DNA of 64,000 nucleotides, taken from the NCBI GenBank assembly GCA_019359355.1, contig JAHHHM010000020.1:1-64000 (forward strand), in the 5' to 3' direction. This DNA is from Microcoleus vaginatus WJT46-NPBG5 (GTDB taxonomy: Bacteria > Cyanobacteriota > Cyanobacteriia > Cyanobacteriales > Oscillatoriaceae). Every line of letters begins with the position of its first letter. The stretch's first letter is position 1. This document shows positions 47,250 to 56,019 of this stretch, piece after piece. The notes beneath the pieces were generated by a model. The model was given only the letters and a program-made list of their open reading frames with translations, was not told the DNA's origin and made no database searches. A program made the translations under genes and the position numbers.

Positions 47250-50200
47250 TTAACAAAGGTCGTGAGTGTTTTCAATTCTAAACGATTTATGTTCAACTGT
47301 GATCAATCGCTGCGGCATAGCAATTTCATAACCTTGTGCATAATCTACGCCCAAACTTTTAATTTTCTCCAAAATAATCTCATCAGACACAAACTCTGCA
47401 ATTGTTTTCAATCCCATCACATGACCGATTCGGTTAATCGCTTCCACCATAACAAAATCAATCGGATCATCTGCGATATCTTTAACAAAATTACCATCAA
47501 TTTTTAAGTAATCCACCGGCAAGCTTTTGAGATAAGCAAAAGAAGACATTCCGGTTCCAAAATCATCCAAAGCGAATTGGCAACCTAAAGCCTTCAGTTT
47601 GCGAATCAGTTGTGCCGCCTTGGTTAAGTTGGAAATTGCCACGGTTTCAGTAATTTCAAAACAAATCGCCTGGGGGGGAATTTGATACCTTGAAAACTGC
47701 TCTTGCAAGAAATCTATAAATTCGTCATCATTCACACTCGCACCCGACAAATTGATGGCATAAAGATTATGGGGTTGATCTTTTCTCCACTGTCCTGAGT
47801 CAGGCAATACTGTTCCGTGATCAATGACATAAGACAAATAAGCAAAAAACTTGTTAATTACCCAGCGATCAATCATTGGCATTAAGTTATATCGCTCAGC
47901 TGCCGGCAAAAAAGCCATCGGTGGAATCAAGTCCCCGTTTTCTGCCACCAAACGCAGCAGCACTTCGTAATGCTCTCCAACTTCGCAACCAACCGTCAGA
48001 CAGCTAATCGGTTGAAAATACAGACAGAACTGATGCTCCTCACAAGCTTTATTAATCCGCGTCACCCACTGCGCCTCGCTGCGCTGCTGAGCTACGTCAC
48101 TATCATTTGGTTGGTAAATATGCACGCGATTTCGCCCTCGATTTTTAGCGGCATAGCAAGCTGCATCCGCCGCACTTAGCAAACTAGCTGTCGAGGTGCT
48201 AGCCGTCAGACTCATCAGCTCGGCATCAATCGTTACCAAACCGATACTTGCACCAATATTAAACGTTTTTTCTTGCCACATAAAGCGGAATTCTTGAAAG
48301 CTTTCGAGCAGCGCCTGGGCAACTTGCCGGCCTTTTTCCAAGGAACATTGCGTTAACAGCAAAGCAAATTCATCGCCACCAAAGCGAGCGAGAATATCCG
48401 TTTTGCGACAGCGAGATTGCAACAGTGAGCTAACTTGGCGCAAAAGTTCATCTCCAGCCACATGACCGCAAGTATCGTTAACAATTTTGAACCGATCCAG
48501 ATCCAAAAAACACAAAGTGTGCTGTTGGTTTTTCGTGGCAGCCGTAACCGCGCATTGCTCTAGATATTGTTCAAATTCCCGACGGTTAGCCAGTCCAGTC
48601 AGCGGATCATGGCTGGCTTGCCAAGATAATTGATGGGCTAAGTTACGCCGTTCCGTGACATCTCGAAACACTAAAACTACGCCTAAAATTTGCCCATCTT
48701 TGGTTTGGATGGGAGCGGCAGAGTCCTCAATCGCGTATTCTTTTCCATGACGAGAAATCAGCAGGGTATGGTTAGCAAGACCCACAATACGCTGCTCTTT
48801 GAAAACGGTTTCTACAGGGTTCTCCGCCGGCTCTCGTGTCGTTTCATCGACAATGCGGAATCTTTCTATTAAAGGCAATCCTTTGGCGTCTTCGATTTTC
48901 CAGCCGGTGAGCTTTTCTGCAATTGGGTTGAGATAAACGATTTTGCCAAGCGCATCAGTCGTGATCACCGCATCCCCAATGGATTGCAATGTAACTTGAG
49001 CAAGTTCCTTTTCTTGAAATAGCGCTTGTTCCATTTGTTTGCGCTCGGTAATATCCTCCAAAATTCCAGCCGTGCGATAAACTTCTCCTACCTCATTTCT
49101 AACGGGAAAGCCTCGCGTCCAGATCCAGCGGACTGAGCCATCGGGTCGGATAATTCGATACTCGTGATTAAAATATTTGCCTTCGCGGTGTTGTTGGCTA
49201 GCAACGATGAAAGATTGCACATCTTCTGGATGGATGCTGTCAAGAAAGGTCTGCGGGTTGTTGTATAGCTCAGCACAGGAACGTCCCCAGATTTTTTCGT
49301 AAGCGGGACTGACGTAAATGATCTGAGTCTTTCCAACTGCGGCGATCCAAAAAACCTCAGTAATATTTTCTGCGAGCTGGCGGAACTTCTCCTCACTTGA
49401 GCGAAGCGCCTCCTCGGTTTTCTGGCGCTCAATGGCTGTAGAGAGGACGTTGGCGACGGCTTGTAAAAAATAAATGTCATCTTGGGTAAACTGCCGGCGA
49501 GAGCGCGTGTGTGCCCCCAGAACCCCAAAAGGCTGATCTCTACCGGCAATTGTCACACTCAAGCCGGCAATCACGCCGTGTTCGTGCAGTAGTGCCGGCC
49601 CTGTAAACCGGGTTTCCTGACGTAAATCTTCGACGATCACCGGCTCACCCACGTGCAGAGTGTAACCGGCTTGAGAATTAAGATCAGCACCCACGGTAGC
49701 GTAACCAACTAGCCCCTGTTGCCACCCGATGCCGGCTCGCAAAAGAAATGCTCCCACCTCTGGCAAGAGTTCCAGCACATTGCAATATTCAACTTGCAGC
49801 GTTTCGGCAACCAGCGCCACTGCTTCATCCATCAGACAGGAAAGCTCAGTGCCGGCCAGTGCTCGCTGACCCACTTGGGCCACCGCTCGCTGCTGCCGCG
49901 CCCTTGTTTCTAATTGTTCATTAGCAAACCTTAACTGTGCAGTTCGCTGGGTTACTCGTCCTTCCAACTCTGCGTTTAAATTGCGAATCTCTTCCTCTGC
50001 CTGCTTGCGCTGTCTGATGTCCTCCACCATGCTAATGGTGTATTGCGGCATTCCTTCAGCGTCTCGGATCGGCGAAACCGTGAGATTGGCCCACACTAGC
50101 TGCCGATCACTGCGGATATATAGCTTTTCTAGCTGGTAGCTGTCGCGTTCCCCTGCCACGAGTTGCCGGTACAATGCCTCATCAGCATCAAGATCATCTG

Positions 50201-50846
50201 GGGCCGTGAATGCTGGGTAACCCATTCCGCGCAGCTCGCTCTCGCTGTAACCTAGCATCTGCTGGAATGCGGAGTTTGTCTCTAAAATCTGCCCTTCCAA
50301 GTCTCCCAGGGCGATGCCAATCGCGGCGGACTCAAAAATTGAGCGGAAGCGGGCTTCACTCTCTCGCAACGCCTCCTCTGTGCGCTGATGCGCTTGGATT
50401 TCTTGAGCCAACTTTTCGTTAGCTGCTCTTAATTGGGCGGGACTCGCCAGTGCTAGTGCTTGAGGGATCAGGGGAAACAGTGCCACAGCCGTGTACAGGG
50501 AAACGGTCGCTGTAACCGCTTTAATGCCACCCGACAGCCAGTAACTTGGATGCCACAGCGTCCAGACTTCCATTAGATGGGTCGTGCCACAAGCAGCGAT
50601 GAATGCCCCAAACAGCCAAAACATCGCGGAAAAAGGCACATCGCTCCGCTGGCGGACAAAGTAGCCGAGGCTGAGGGCGATTATATAATAGGCCAGGGCA
50701 ATCAGAAAATCTGACAGGAAGTGTACCGCCACTAACTCTGGCTTCCAGAGATAGCAGTGCCCGTGGGGCATCAAAGTCGAGGCTAAGTAAGAACTGAACG
50801 GCATCAACGGGTTTAAGAAAAAAGGGTAGTTTAGGAGTTCCAACAT
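47250..50846 (-). CDS. Predicted ethylene receptor with PAS, GAF, GGDEF and EAL domains
   Basis: A 1198-residue membrane sensor. The N-terminal three-helix domain (about 30-135) matches the plant ethylene-binding domain: HFLSDFLIALAYYIIALSL and FGAFIAACGTTHLMEVWTLW. Asp46, Cys86 and His90 correspond to ETR1 Asp25, Cys65 and His69, the last two binding Cu(I). Then come PAS (about 165-285), a coiled coil, GAF (about 305-480), two PAS domains (about 485-740), GGDEF with intact RFGGDEF (about 750-920) and EAL (about 930-1190; EVLLR, DDFGTG). It should link ethylene or a similar ligand to cyclic di-GMP. ATG 50846 is chosen over TTG 50855. Confidence 0.9.
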   Translation of the reverse strand: MLELLNYPFFLNPLMPFSSYLASTLMPHGHCYLWKPELVAVHFLSDFLIALAYYIIALSLGYFVRQRSDVPFSAMFWLFGAFIAACGTTHLMEVWTLWHPSYWLSGGIKAVTATVSLYTAVALFPLIPQALALASPAQLRAANEKLAQEIQAHQRTEEALRESEARFRSIFESAAIGIALGDLEGQILETNSAFQQMLGYSESELRGMGYPAFTAPDDLDADEALYRQLVAGERDSYQLEKLYIRSDRQLVWANLTVSPIRDAEGMPQYTISMVEDIRQRKQAEEEIRNLNAELEGRVTQRTAQLRFANEQLETRARQQRAVAQVGQRALAGTELSCLMDEAVALVAETLQVEYCNVLELLPEVGAFLLRAGIGWQQGLVGYATVGADLNSQAGYTLHVGEPVIVEDLRQETRFTGPALLHEHGVIAGLSVTIAGRDQPFGVLGAHTRSRRQFTQDDIYFLQAVANVLSTAIERQKTEEALRSSEEKFRQLAENITEVFWIAAVGKTQIIYVSPAYEKIWGRSCAELYNNPQTFLDSIHPEDVQSFIVASQQHREGKYFNHEYRIIRPDGSVRWIWTRGFPVRNEVGEVYRTAGILEDITERKQMEQALFQEKELAQVTLQSIGDAVITTDALGKIVYLNPIAEKLTGWKIEDAKGLPLIERFRIVDETTREPAENPVETVFKEQRIVGLANHTLLISRHGKEYAIEDSAAPIQTKDGQILGVVLVFRDVTERRNLAHQLSWQASHDPLTGLANRREFEQYLEQCAVTAATKNQQHTLCFLDLDRFKIVNDTCGHVAGDELLRQVSSLLQSRCRKTDILARFGGDEFALLLTQCSLEKGRQVAQALLESFQEFRFMWQEKTFNIGASIGLVTIDAELMSLTASTSTASLLSAADAACYAAKNRGRNRVHIYQPNDSDVAQQRSEAQWVTRINKACEEHQFCLYFQPISCLTVGCEVGEHYEVLLRLVAENGDLIPPMAFLPAAERYNLMPMIDRWVINKFFAYLSYVIDHGTVLPDSGQWRKDQPHNLYAINLSGASVNDDEFIDFLQEQFSRYQIPPQAICFEITETVAISNLTKAAQLIRKLKALGCQFALDDFGTGMSSFAYLKSLPVDYLKIDGNFVKDIADDPIDFVMVEAINRIGHVMGLKTIAEFVSDEIILEKIKSLGVDYAQGYEIAMPQRLITVEHKSFRIENTHDLC

Positions 50847-51172
50847 CGAAGGCAACCCAGACTTGGGGTTGAGACAAATTTCTGGTTTTAGCCGGCCCGT
50901 GACAGCATTTCAGGCTTTGAGAAGACTTTTTTTAAGGCTGACTTCTTGAAAACAAAGATTGTAAAAATCCAGTTTTTGGGGAAAATTTAGTTTTTTCTAC
51001 ACCCAACTTGATAATATAATTGATAGCTTATTATATCTTCTGTTTTTCAAAGCTGGCTGGCTATCAATTAGCCGGTTCACGCTAGTTTAAAAAGCTTGCA
51101 GGTTTAATCGTTGATATCAATATCAATGTTAGCCGCCGGAATCGAAGCGGTAGAAGAGGTTAAAACTGAATC
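50847..51172. other. Divergent promoter region of 326 bases
   Basis: It separates the ethylene receptor-like gene and the PfkB kinase gene. It is A/T-rich, with several TATAAT-like hexamers near 51010-51040. No supported gene. Confidence 0.4.
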
Positions 51173-52042
51173 GTGAGCGCACAATTGGCTAGGCACGGAC
51201 TGTTCGTAGGATTATCAACTCTGGACTTAGTCTATTTAGCGGCAAGTCCTCCTCACAATAATCAAAAAATTGTAGCCTCCGATTACATGGTTGCTGCCGG
51301 CGGACCCGCTACCAATGCCGCCATAACTTTCAGCCACTTGGGCAATCAGGCAACATTACTGGGGGTTGTGGGGGTTCATCCAATTGCCCAACTAATTCGC
51401 GCTGATTTAGAAAGTTATGGCGTAAAAATTGTAGATTCCGATCCCAACCGGATTGATCCTCCAGCAATTTCTTCGATTATTGTTACTCAAAGCACTGGGG
51501 ATCGGGCTGTGGTTTCTATCAATTCCCTTAAGTCACAAATTGCTGCTGAACAACTGCCGGCAATAGATTTGGACAACGTTAATATTATTTTAATCGATGG
51601 CCATCAAATGGCAATAAGCAAAGTCATTGCTCAGCAAGCTAAATCAAAAAATATCCCAATTGTGATTGATGGAGGAAGCTGGAAAGCTGGGGTTGAAGAA
51701 GTATTACCTTTAGCCAACTATGTAATTTGTTCAGCAAACTTTCATCCTCCTAATTGCTGCCGGCCTGAAGAAGTTTTTGCCTATCTTAGAGAGATGGGAA
51801 TTCCTCACGTCGCGATTACTCACGGTGGAAAATCAATTCAATATTCCAGTATTGACGAGATCGGTGAAGTGCCGGTGCCGGCAGTTAATCCTGTAGATAC
51901 CCTGGGTGCCGGTGACATTTTTCACGGCGCGTTTTGCCACTACATTCTCCAAGAGAATTTTACCAACGCCCTAACATTATCCGCGAAAGTTGCCTCCCGT
52001 TCCTGTCAATTTTTTGGCACCCGCCAGTGGATGAAGGAATAA
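51173..52042 (+). CDS. PfkB-family (ribokinase-like) sugar kinase
   Basis: A 289-residue carbohydrate kinase. The N-terminal signature region reads AAGGPATNAAITFSHLGNQ, and the C-terminal PfkB signature NPVDTLGAGDIFHGAF carries the catalytic Asp. The substrate is unknown; ribose, adenosine and fructose-type substrates are all possible. The start is GTG, with AGAGG somewhat upstream. It stands alone between two signalling genes. Confidence 0.9.
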   Translation: MSAQLARHGLFVGLSTLDLVYLAASPPHNNQKIVASDYMVAAGGPATNAAITFSHLGNQATLLGVVGVHPIAQLIRADLESYGVKIVDSDPNRIDPPAISSIIVTQSTGDRAVVSINSLKSQIAAEQLPAIDLDNVNIILIDGHQMAISKVIAQQAKSKNIPIVIDGGSWKAGVEEVLPLANYVICSANFHPPNCCRPEEVFAYLREMGIPHVAITHGGKSIQYSSIDEIGEVPVPAVNPVDTLGAGDIFHGAFCHYILQENFTNALTLSAKVASRSCQFFGTRQWMKE

Positions 52043-52112
52043 ATTCAAGCCGGCATTTCATAAGGATTTTTTTATTAAATTCTTATTTAACAAATTTATA
52101 AACAATGTAGAA

Positions 52113-54161
52113 TTAACCCTTCGGCATCAGCGGCAACGTCACAGTAAACGTCGTTCCTACCCCAACCTTACTCGCCACAGAAATTTCACCCTCGTGTAAA
52201 TCTACACACCGTTTGACAATTGCCAACCCTAACCCCGTCCCAGCGATATTGCCAACATTTTTAGCTCGATGAAAAGACTCAAATAGATGAGTGATATCCT
52301 CGTCTGGGATACCAATGCCTTGATCTTTAATCAGAAAAATTGCCTTGCACTCCTGACAAATCAGTTCCAATCGAACGTCTCCCCCTTCAGCAGAATATTT
52401 AAGCGCGTTCGAGAGCAAATTGCTGAGAATTTGCCGCAGTAACTTTTCGTCCATACAAGCCGGCACATCAGATGTGGTGAGAATATTTGGGTGAATTTCT
52501 ACAAAATGAATCTTGTGTTTGCTTGTCACGCAAAGCTGGATTTCCGCCACCAACTGACTGCAAAACTGTGTTAAGTTCAGCGGCAGGGGATTGAAAGGAA
52601 GTTTGCCGGCATCTGTACGACCGATAAACAAAACATCTTCTAACAATTCTGTCATATTAACGGCAGAAACTTGAATTCGCTGGATGTATTCGAGGAGTTT
52701 TTTGTCAGAATTTTCAAAAGGCTCTTGTTGCAGGTAATATTCCAGCAAATCAGCAGAAGAAAGTACAGTAGTCAAGGGAGTACGGAACTCATGGGAAACC
52801 ATCGAAATCAAGCGATTTTTAAGTTCGCCCAGTTCTTTTTCCTTAGCAAGTGCTTTTAGCGTTTCTTCTTCAGCTCGCTTGCGCTCCGTAATGTCTATGC
52901 CTACAGCTTGATACTCAATAAAGCGACCCAAAGAGTCAAAAATGGCGCGACCTGTCCAATGTTGAGTGCGAACTTCTCCTGAAGGCAAAACGACTTTTTG
53001 TTCCCGAGAAATAAGGGGATATTTAAAAGGGTCACGCTCAATATCAGGAATCAGCAGCACAAGAGATTTATCTCTCAAATTTTCTTGAGTTACGCCGAAA
53101 TAGCGACAGTAAGCATCATTAACAAAAGTCACCGTGCCATCCAGCGCAAACCGACAAATAAGTTCAGTTTGATCCTCAACAATAGCCCGATAGCGAGCCT
53201 CACTTTCCCGGAGGGCTGACACAGCCTTTGAGCGCTCTTGGTGCAGCGAAATAGCCGCTGCTGCTGCCCGTAAAAACTCAACTTCCGAGGTAGACCAAGC
53301 TTCTGAACAATCGCAATGTTCAAAGCCGAGACAACCGAAATACTCCCCATTAACTGTTAGAGGCAAAAGCAAAATTTTGAGAATACCCAGTGACTCTAAA
53401 ATGAGACGTTCTTCCGGGGGAAACTCAGAGGCAGAACCCACAATAATCTCGCCTTTTGCTAGCATTTCTACCCACCGAGGAGGAAACAGGCATAAAGTAG
53501 GAAATAAATGATTAGAATCTTTTATTTTGATTTTTTCTGCTTGACTTTTTTCTTCATTAGCCCACCATTGAGTACAGACAATCGGCGCTTGATGAGTTTC
53601 CTCTCCTAACAGAGCACCTGCCGCATTCCAGCAGTTTTCGACGATATAAACACGGCCGGCACCAGCAGTTTTTCCCAGCAGTTCTACAATTTGGTTGTAG
53701 CAGTTGTCATCACTGTTAAAAGCTAGCAACCGGCGCTGTACTTCCACCAGTGCTGCCAAATGTTGGTTTGCTTGACTTAATTGTTGCGTTAATTGCCGTG
53801 AACGCAAACCGGCTCTCACCCGCGCCAGTAACTCCTCAGGTTCAATGGGTTTAGTCAGAAATTCATCTGCCCCAGCATCTAGTCCTCTGACGCGATCAGA
53901 CACCTGTTCCCGTGCGGTTAGCAGAATCACAAAGGTTCTTGCTAGTTCTGGATTAGTTTTCACCCGCCGGCATACTTCCAACCCATCAAGACGTGGCATC
54001 ATCCAATCGCAAATCATTAAATCGGGATGCCATCTGTGTACTTCAAGTAAAGCTTCTTCTCCATCACCTACGACCCTAACTTCACAATTTTCATCTTCAA
54101 GTAAGTGCCGCAATACTAACTGAACGGTTAAATCATCATCAATAACTAATATTTTAGGCAT
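52113..54161 (-). CDS. Hybrid sensor kinase: REC-GAF-PAS-HisKA-HATPase
   Basis: A 682-residue cytoplasmic protein starting with a receiver domain (about 1-125; phospho-acceptor Asp in DLMICDWMMPRLDG), then a GAF domain (about 140-310), a PAS domain (about 320-450), a histidine-kinase dimerisation helix with SHEFRTPL, and an ATPase with NLLSNALKYS, DQGIGIPDED and GTGLGLAIVKR. It is probably a phosphorelay kinase whose own receiver is set by a partner. I start at ATG 54161 (MPKILVIDDD); the open frame runs 102 codons further upstream only because a 51-bp repeat keeps it open. Confidence 0.93.
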   Translation of the reverse strand: MPKILVIDDDLTVQLVLRHLLEDENCEVRVVGDGEEALLEVHRWHPDLMICDWMMPRLDGLEVCRRVKTNPELARTFVILLTAREQVSDRVRGLDAGADEFLTKPIEPEELLARVRAGLRSRQLTQQLSQANQHLAALVEVQRRLLAFNSDDNCYNQIVELLGKTAGAGRVYIVENCWNAAGALLGEETHQAPIVCTQWWANEEKSQAEKIKIKDSNHLFPTLCLFPPRWVEMLAKGEIIVGSASEFPPEERLILESLGILKILLLPLTVNGEYFGCLGFEHCDCSEAWSTSEVEFLRAAAAAISLHQERSKAVSALRESEARYRAIVEDQTELICRFALDGTVTFVNDAYCRYFGVTQENLRDKSLVLLIPDIERDPFKYPLISREQKVVLPSGEVRTQHWTGRAIFDSLGRFIEYQAVGIDITERKRAEEETLKALAKEKELGELKNRLISMVSHEFRTPLTTVLSSADLLEYYLQQEPFENSDKKLLEYIQRIQVSAVNMTELLEDVLFIGRTDAGKLPFNPLPLNLTQFCSQLVAEIQLCVTSKHKIHFVEIHPNILTTSDVPACMDEKLLRQILSNLLSNALKYSAEGGDVRLELICQECKAIFLIKDQGIGIPDEDITHLFESFHRAKNVGNIAGTGLGLAIVKRCVDLHEGEISVASKVGVGTTFTVTLPLMPKG

Positions 54162-54227
54162 ATCAAACGAATGGTTTATCAAAGCTATTATTGTCTTTTT
54201 TCTTAATCTTTTGAAAAAATTTAATAA

Positions 54228-54329
54228 ATCAAGCTTAAGTATAGTTGTGTAGGGTATTGAAATAAAAACAAATAAAAAATCAAGCTTAAGTATAGTTGTG
54301 TAGGGTATTGAAATAAAAACAAATAAAAA
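54228..54329. repeat. Exact tandem duplication of a 51-bp unit
   Basis: The unit beginning ATCAAGCTTAAGTATAGTTG occurs twice without a mismatch (54228-54278 and 54279-54329), upstream of the hybrid kinase. Because 51 is a multiple of three, it adds a repeated 17-residue block to an otherwise non-coding upstream frame. Confidence 0.92.
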
Positions 54330-54473
54330 ATTAAATTTTGAAAAATTAGTTTTTAAACCTGTTAAAAATTCAAGAGTTACAATCAGCCTGTATTGATAAA
54401 TTCGACAACCTAGTTTAGTAGAAAACTCGCTGATTAAAGTAAAATCCTTCTCACAATCACTTGGCATCCCCAG

Positions 54474-54520
54474 AACCCTTAAAGCAACAATCGCTTTATA
54501 TGCGGGGGTTTTCTTTTTCT
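54474..54520 (+). terminator. Terminator-like hairpin without an upstream gene
   Basis: AACCC/GGGTT with an inner AAAGC/GCTTT pair, followed by TTCTTTTTCT. No plus-strand gene precedes it, so it may end a small RNA or be fortuitous. Confidence 0.4.
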
Positions 54521-54991
54521 AGCGGATATTTGTCTCATTGCTTCCTAGCTCAATACAGGCTATTTATTCAGCATAACTTGCGGGTTGATAGGGTGGTCTT
54601 TTATGACCAAAAACTTTGCAGAAGTTGCCCGCTAAAAATAGCAAAATGGTAAAGACACTAAAATTCTTGCAGAAGAATGGCAGCTTTTGAGGCGTCTGCA
54701 CTTTCTTCAAGGTACAATTCCCCCAAGTTTGGGGAATTAGCCCACTGACAGACAACTGCCGGCCTGAGCATCCGCAACAAACAACCTTGCAGATGCAAAA
54801 TTGCCTGAATTTTCAACCGCAGCCGGCACCGCCACTGTCCCGCACGCTGAGAAAACCATAAAGTGAGATTAATGAGAACAAGTTGCAGCTGTCCCAAAAA
54901 TTGGGGGAAAATCCTGAAGTGAAGGCTGCCGGCTTAGCGCTAGAAAAATGTCAAGATAAGATTGAAGGGAAGAGTGACAGATAAAAAGCCC

Positions 54992-55558
54992 ATGAGTGCT
55001 GAAGTTTTGGTTGAAAAGAAAAAGTTAAACAAACCCCCACTGGAGATTCACTATCTTGGGGATCGGGCATTGCGCCAAAATGCCAAACGGATTACCAAGG
55101 TAGATCGGGAAATCCGCCAGCTGGTGAAAGAAATGCTACAAACCATGTACAGCGCTGATGGCATTGGTTTGGCAGCACCCCAAGTGGGGATTCAAAAACA
55201 ACTGATTGTGGTGGACTGCGAACCGGATAACCCAGCCACACCGCCTTTGGTGCTGATCAACCCAACGATCAAGCAGTACAGTGACGACGTTTGTCTGTTC
55301 CAAGAGGGTTGTTTGAGTATTCCTGGGGTTTATATGGATGTCAAACGTCCAGAAATGATTGAGGTGGCATATAAAGACGAACAGGGGCGTCCCCAGATGA
55401 TCATCGCTACAGAGATGTTGTCCCGCGCAATTCAGCACGAGATGGATCATCTTAACGGGGTGCTATTTGTGGATCGGGTAGAAAATCAGCTAGCGCTAAC
55501 TGAGGAACTAACGAAGCATAAGTTTTCCCATCGGGCTGTTAAACCTGTTGCGTTGTAA
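54992..55558 (+). CDS. def: Peptide deformylase
   Basis: Def removes the formyl group from the initiator Met of new proteins. The 188-residue product has all three metal-site motifs: GIGLAAPQVG, EGCLSIPG (Cys ligand) and the HExxH-type HEMDHLNG. It starts with ATG 54992 (MSAEVLVEKKK); a TTG at 54962 is also in frame. The last residues (HKFSHRAVKPVAL) extend past the core. Confidence 0.95.
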   Translation: MSAEVLVEKKKLNKPPLEIHYLGDRALRQNAKRITKVDREIRQLVKEMLQTMYSADGIGLAAPQVGIQKQLIVVDCEPDNPATPPLVLINPTIKQYSDDVCLFQEGCLSIPGVYMDVKRPEMIEVAYKDEQGRPQMIIATEMLSRAIQHEMDHLNGVLFVDRVENQLALTEELTKHKFSHRAVKPVAL

Positions 55559-55719
55559 AGCTGCGAGGGATAAGTGCAAAGTGCAAAGTGAGGATTTGTT
55601 TGATTTGTCTGTTGTCAATGAGGGCATTTTTCACTTTGCTTTGACTTGTTTCTCTTTTTCCAGAATTTTCTTGGCAACCTAGATGCGGTAGGCTCTTGAT
55701 AGTCTTGTGGTTTTAGCTT

Positions 55720-55926
55720 GTGATGATGACTGGAACTCCTAAAAGTGCTTTGTTTCTAGGTGCGTGCTGTGTGGCTGCGATTGCTGCTGTGGGTTCGGTT
55801 TTTGAGCTGTCTTCTGGCCACCCCCAGTTAGGGAGTTCAGTCACCGGCATTATTTTGGCAATTAGTGTGCCGGCGGTGGGGTTACTTTTTTATGCGGCAG
55901 TGCGGGACGCGAATGCCAACCAATAA
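55720..55926 (+). CDS. Small two-helix membrane protein
   Basis: A 68-residue protein with two hydrophobic helices (about 9-30 and 40-60), a short SSGHPQLGSS loop and a polar end (AVRDANANQ). Three consecutive ATG codons open the frame, so the exact start is uncertain. I do not recognise a family; its composition is typical of small conserved cyanobacterial membrane proteins. Confidence 0.6.
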   Translation: MMMTGTPKSALFLGACCVAAIAAVGSVFELSSGHPQLGSSVTGIILAISVPAVGLLFYAAVRDANANQ

Positions 55927-55954
55927 ACGGGGAAAACTGGAAGGGTTCAACGTG

Positions 55955-55989
55955 AAGCGTGAGGTGCAAGTATTTCACACTTCACGCTT
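55955..55989. terminator. Hairpin between the small membrane gene and the FHA gene
   Basis: AAGCGTGAGGTG and CACTTCACGCTT form a 12-base stem with one wobble and an 11-base loop. It lies just before the start of the FHA-PrsW gene and may end the upstream transcript. Confidence 0.55.
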
Positions 55990-56019
55990 TGGTTCTGTTG
56001 ATCGCAGCATTTCACAGGA

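Larger units (their letters stand above)
54162..54991. other. Spacer of about 830 bases with a tandem repeat and a hairpin
   Basis: It lies between the divergent hybrid kinase and def. It contains the 51-bp duplicate (54228-54329), a terminator-like hairpin (54474-54520), and otherwise no gene I can support; a 79-codon minus-strand frame at 54658-54897 has no recognisable features. Confidence 0.4.

Noticed and set aside
54162-54467. 102-residue N-terminal extension of the hybrid kinase
   Set aside because: The receiver domain begins exactly at the ATG at 54161; the extension contains two copies of a translated 51-bp repeat and is not conserved-looking.
54658-54897. 79-codon minus-strand frame before def
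   Set aside because: No recognisable domain and no ribosome binding site; the frame is probably open by chance.
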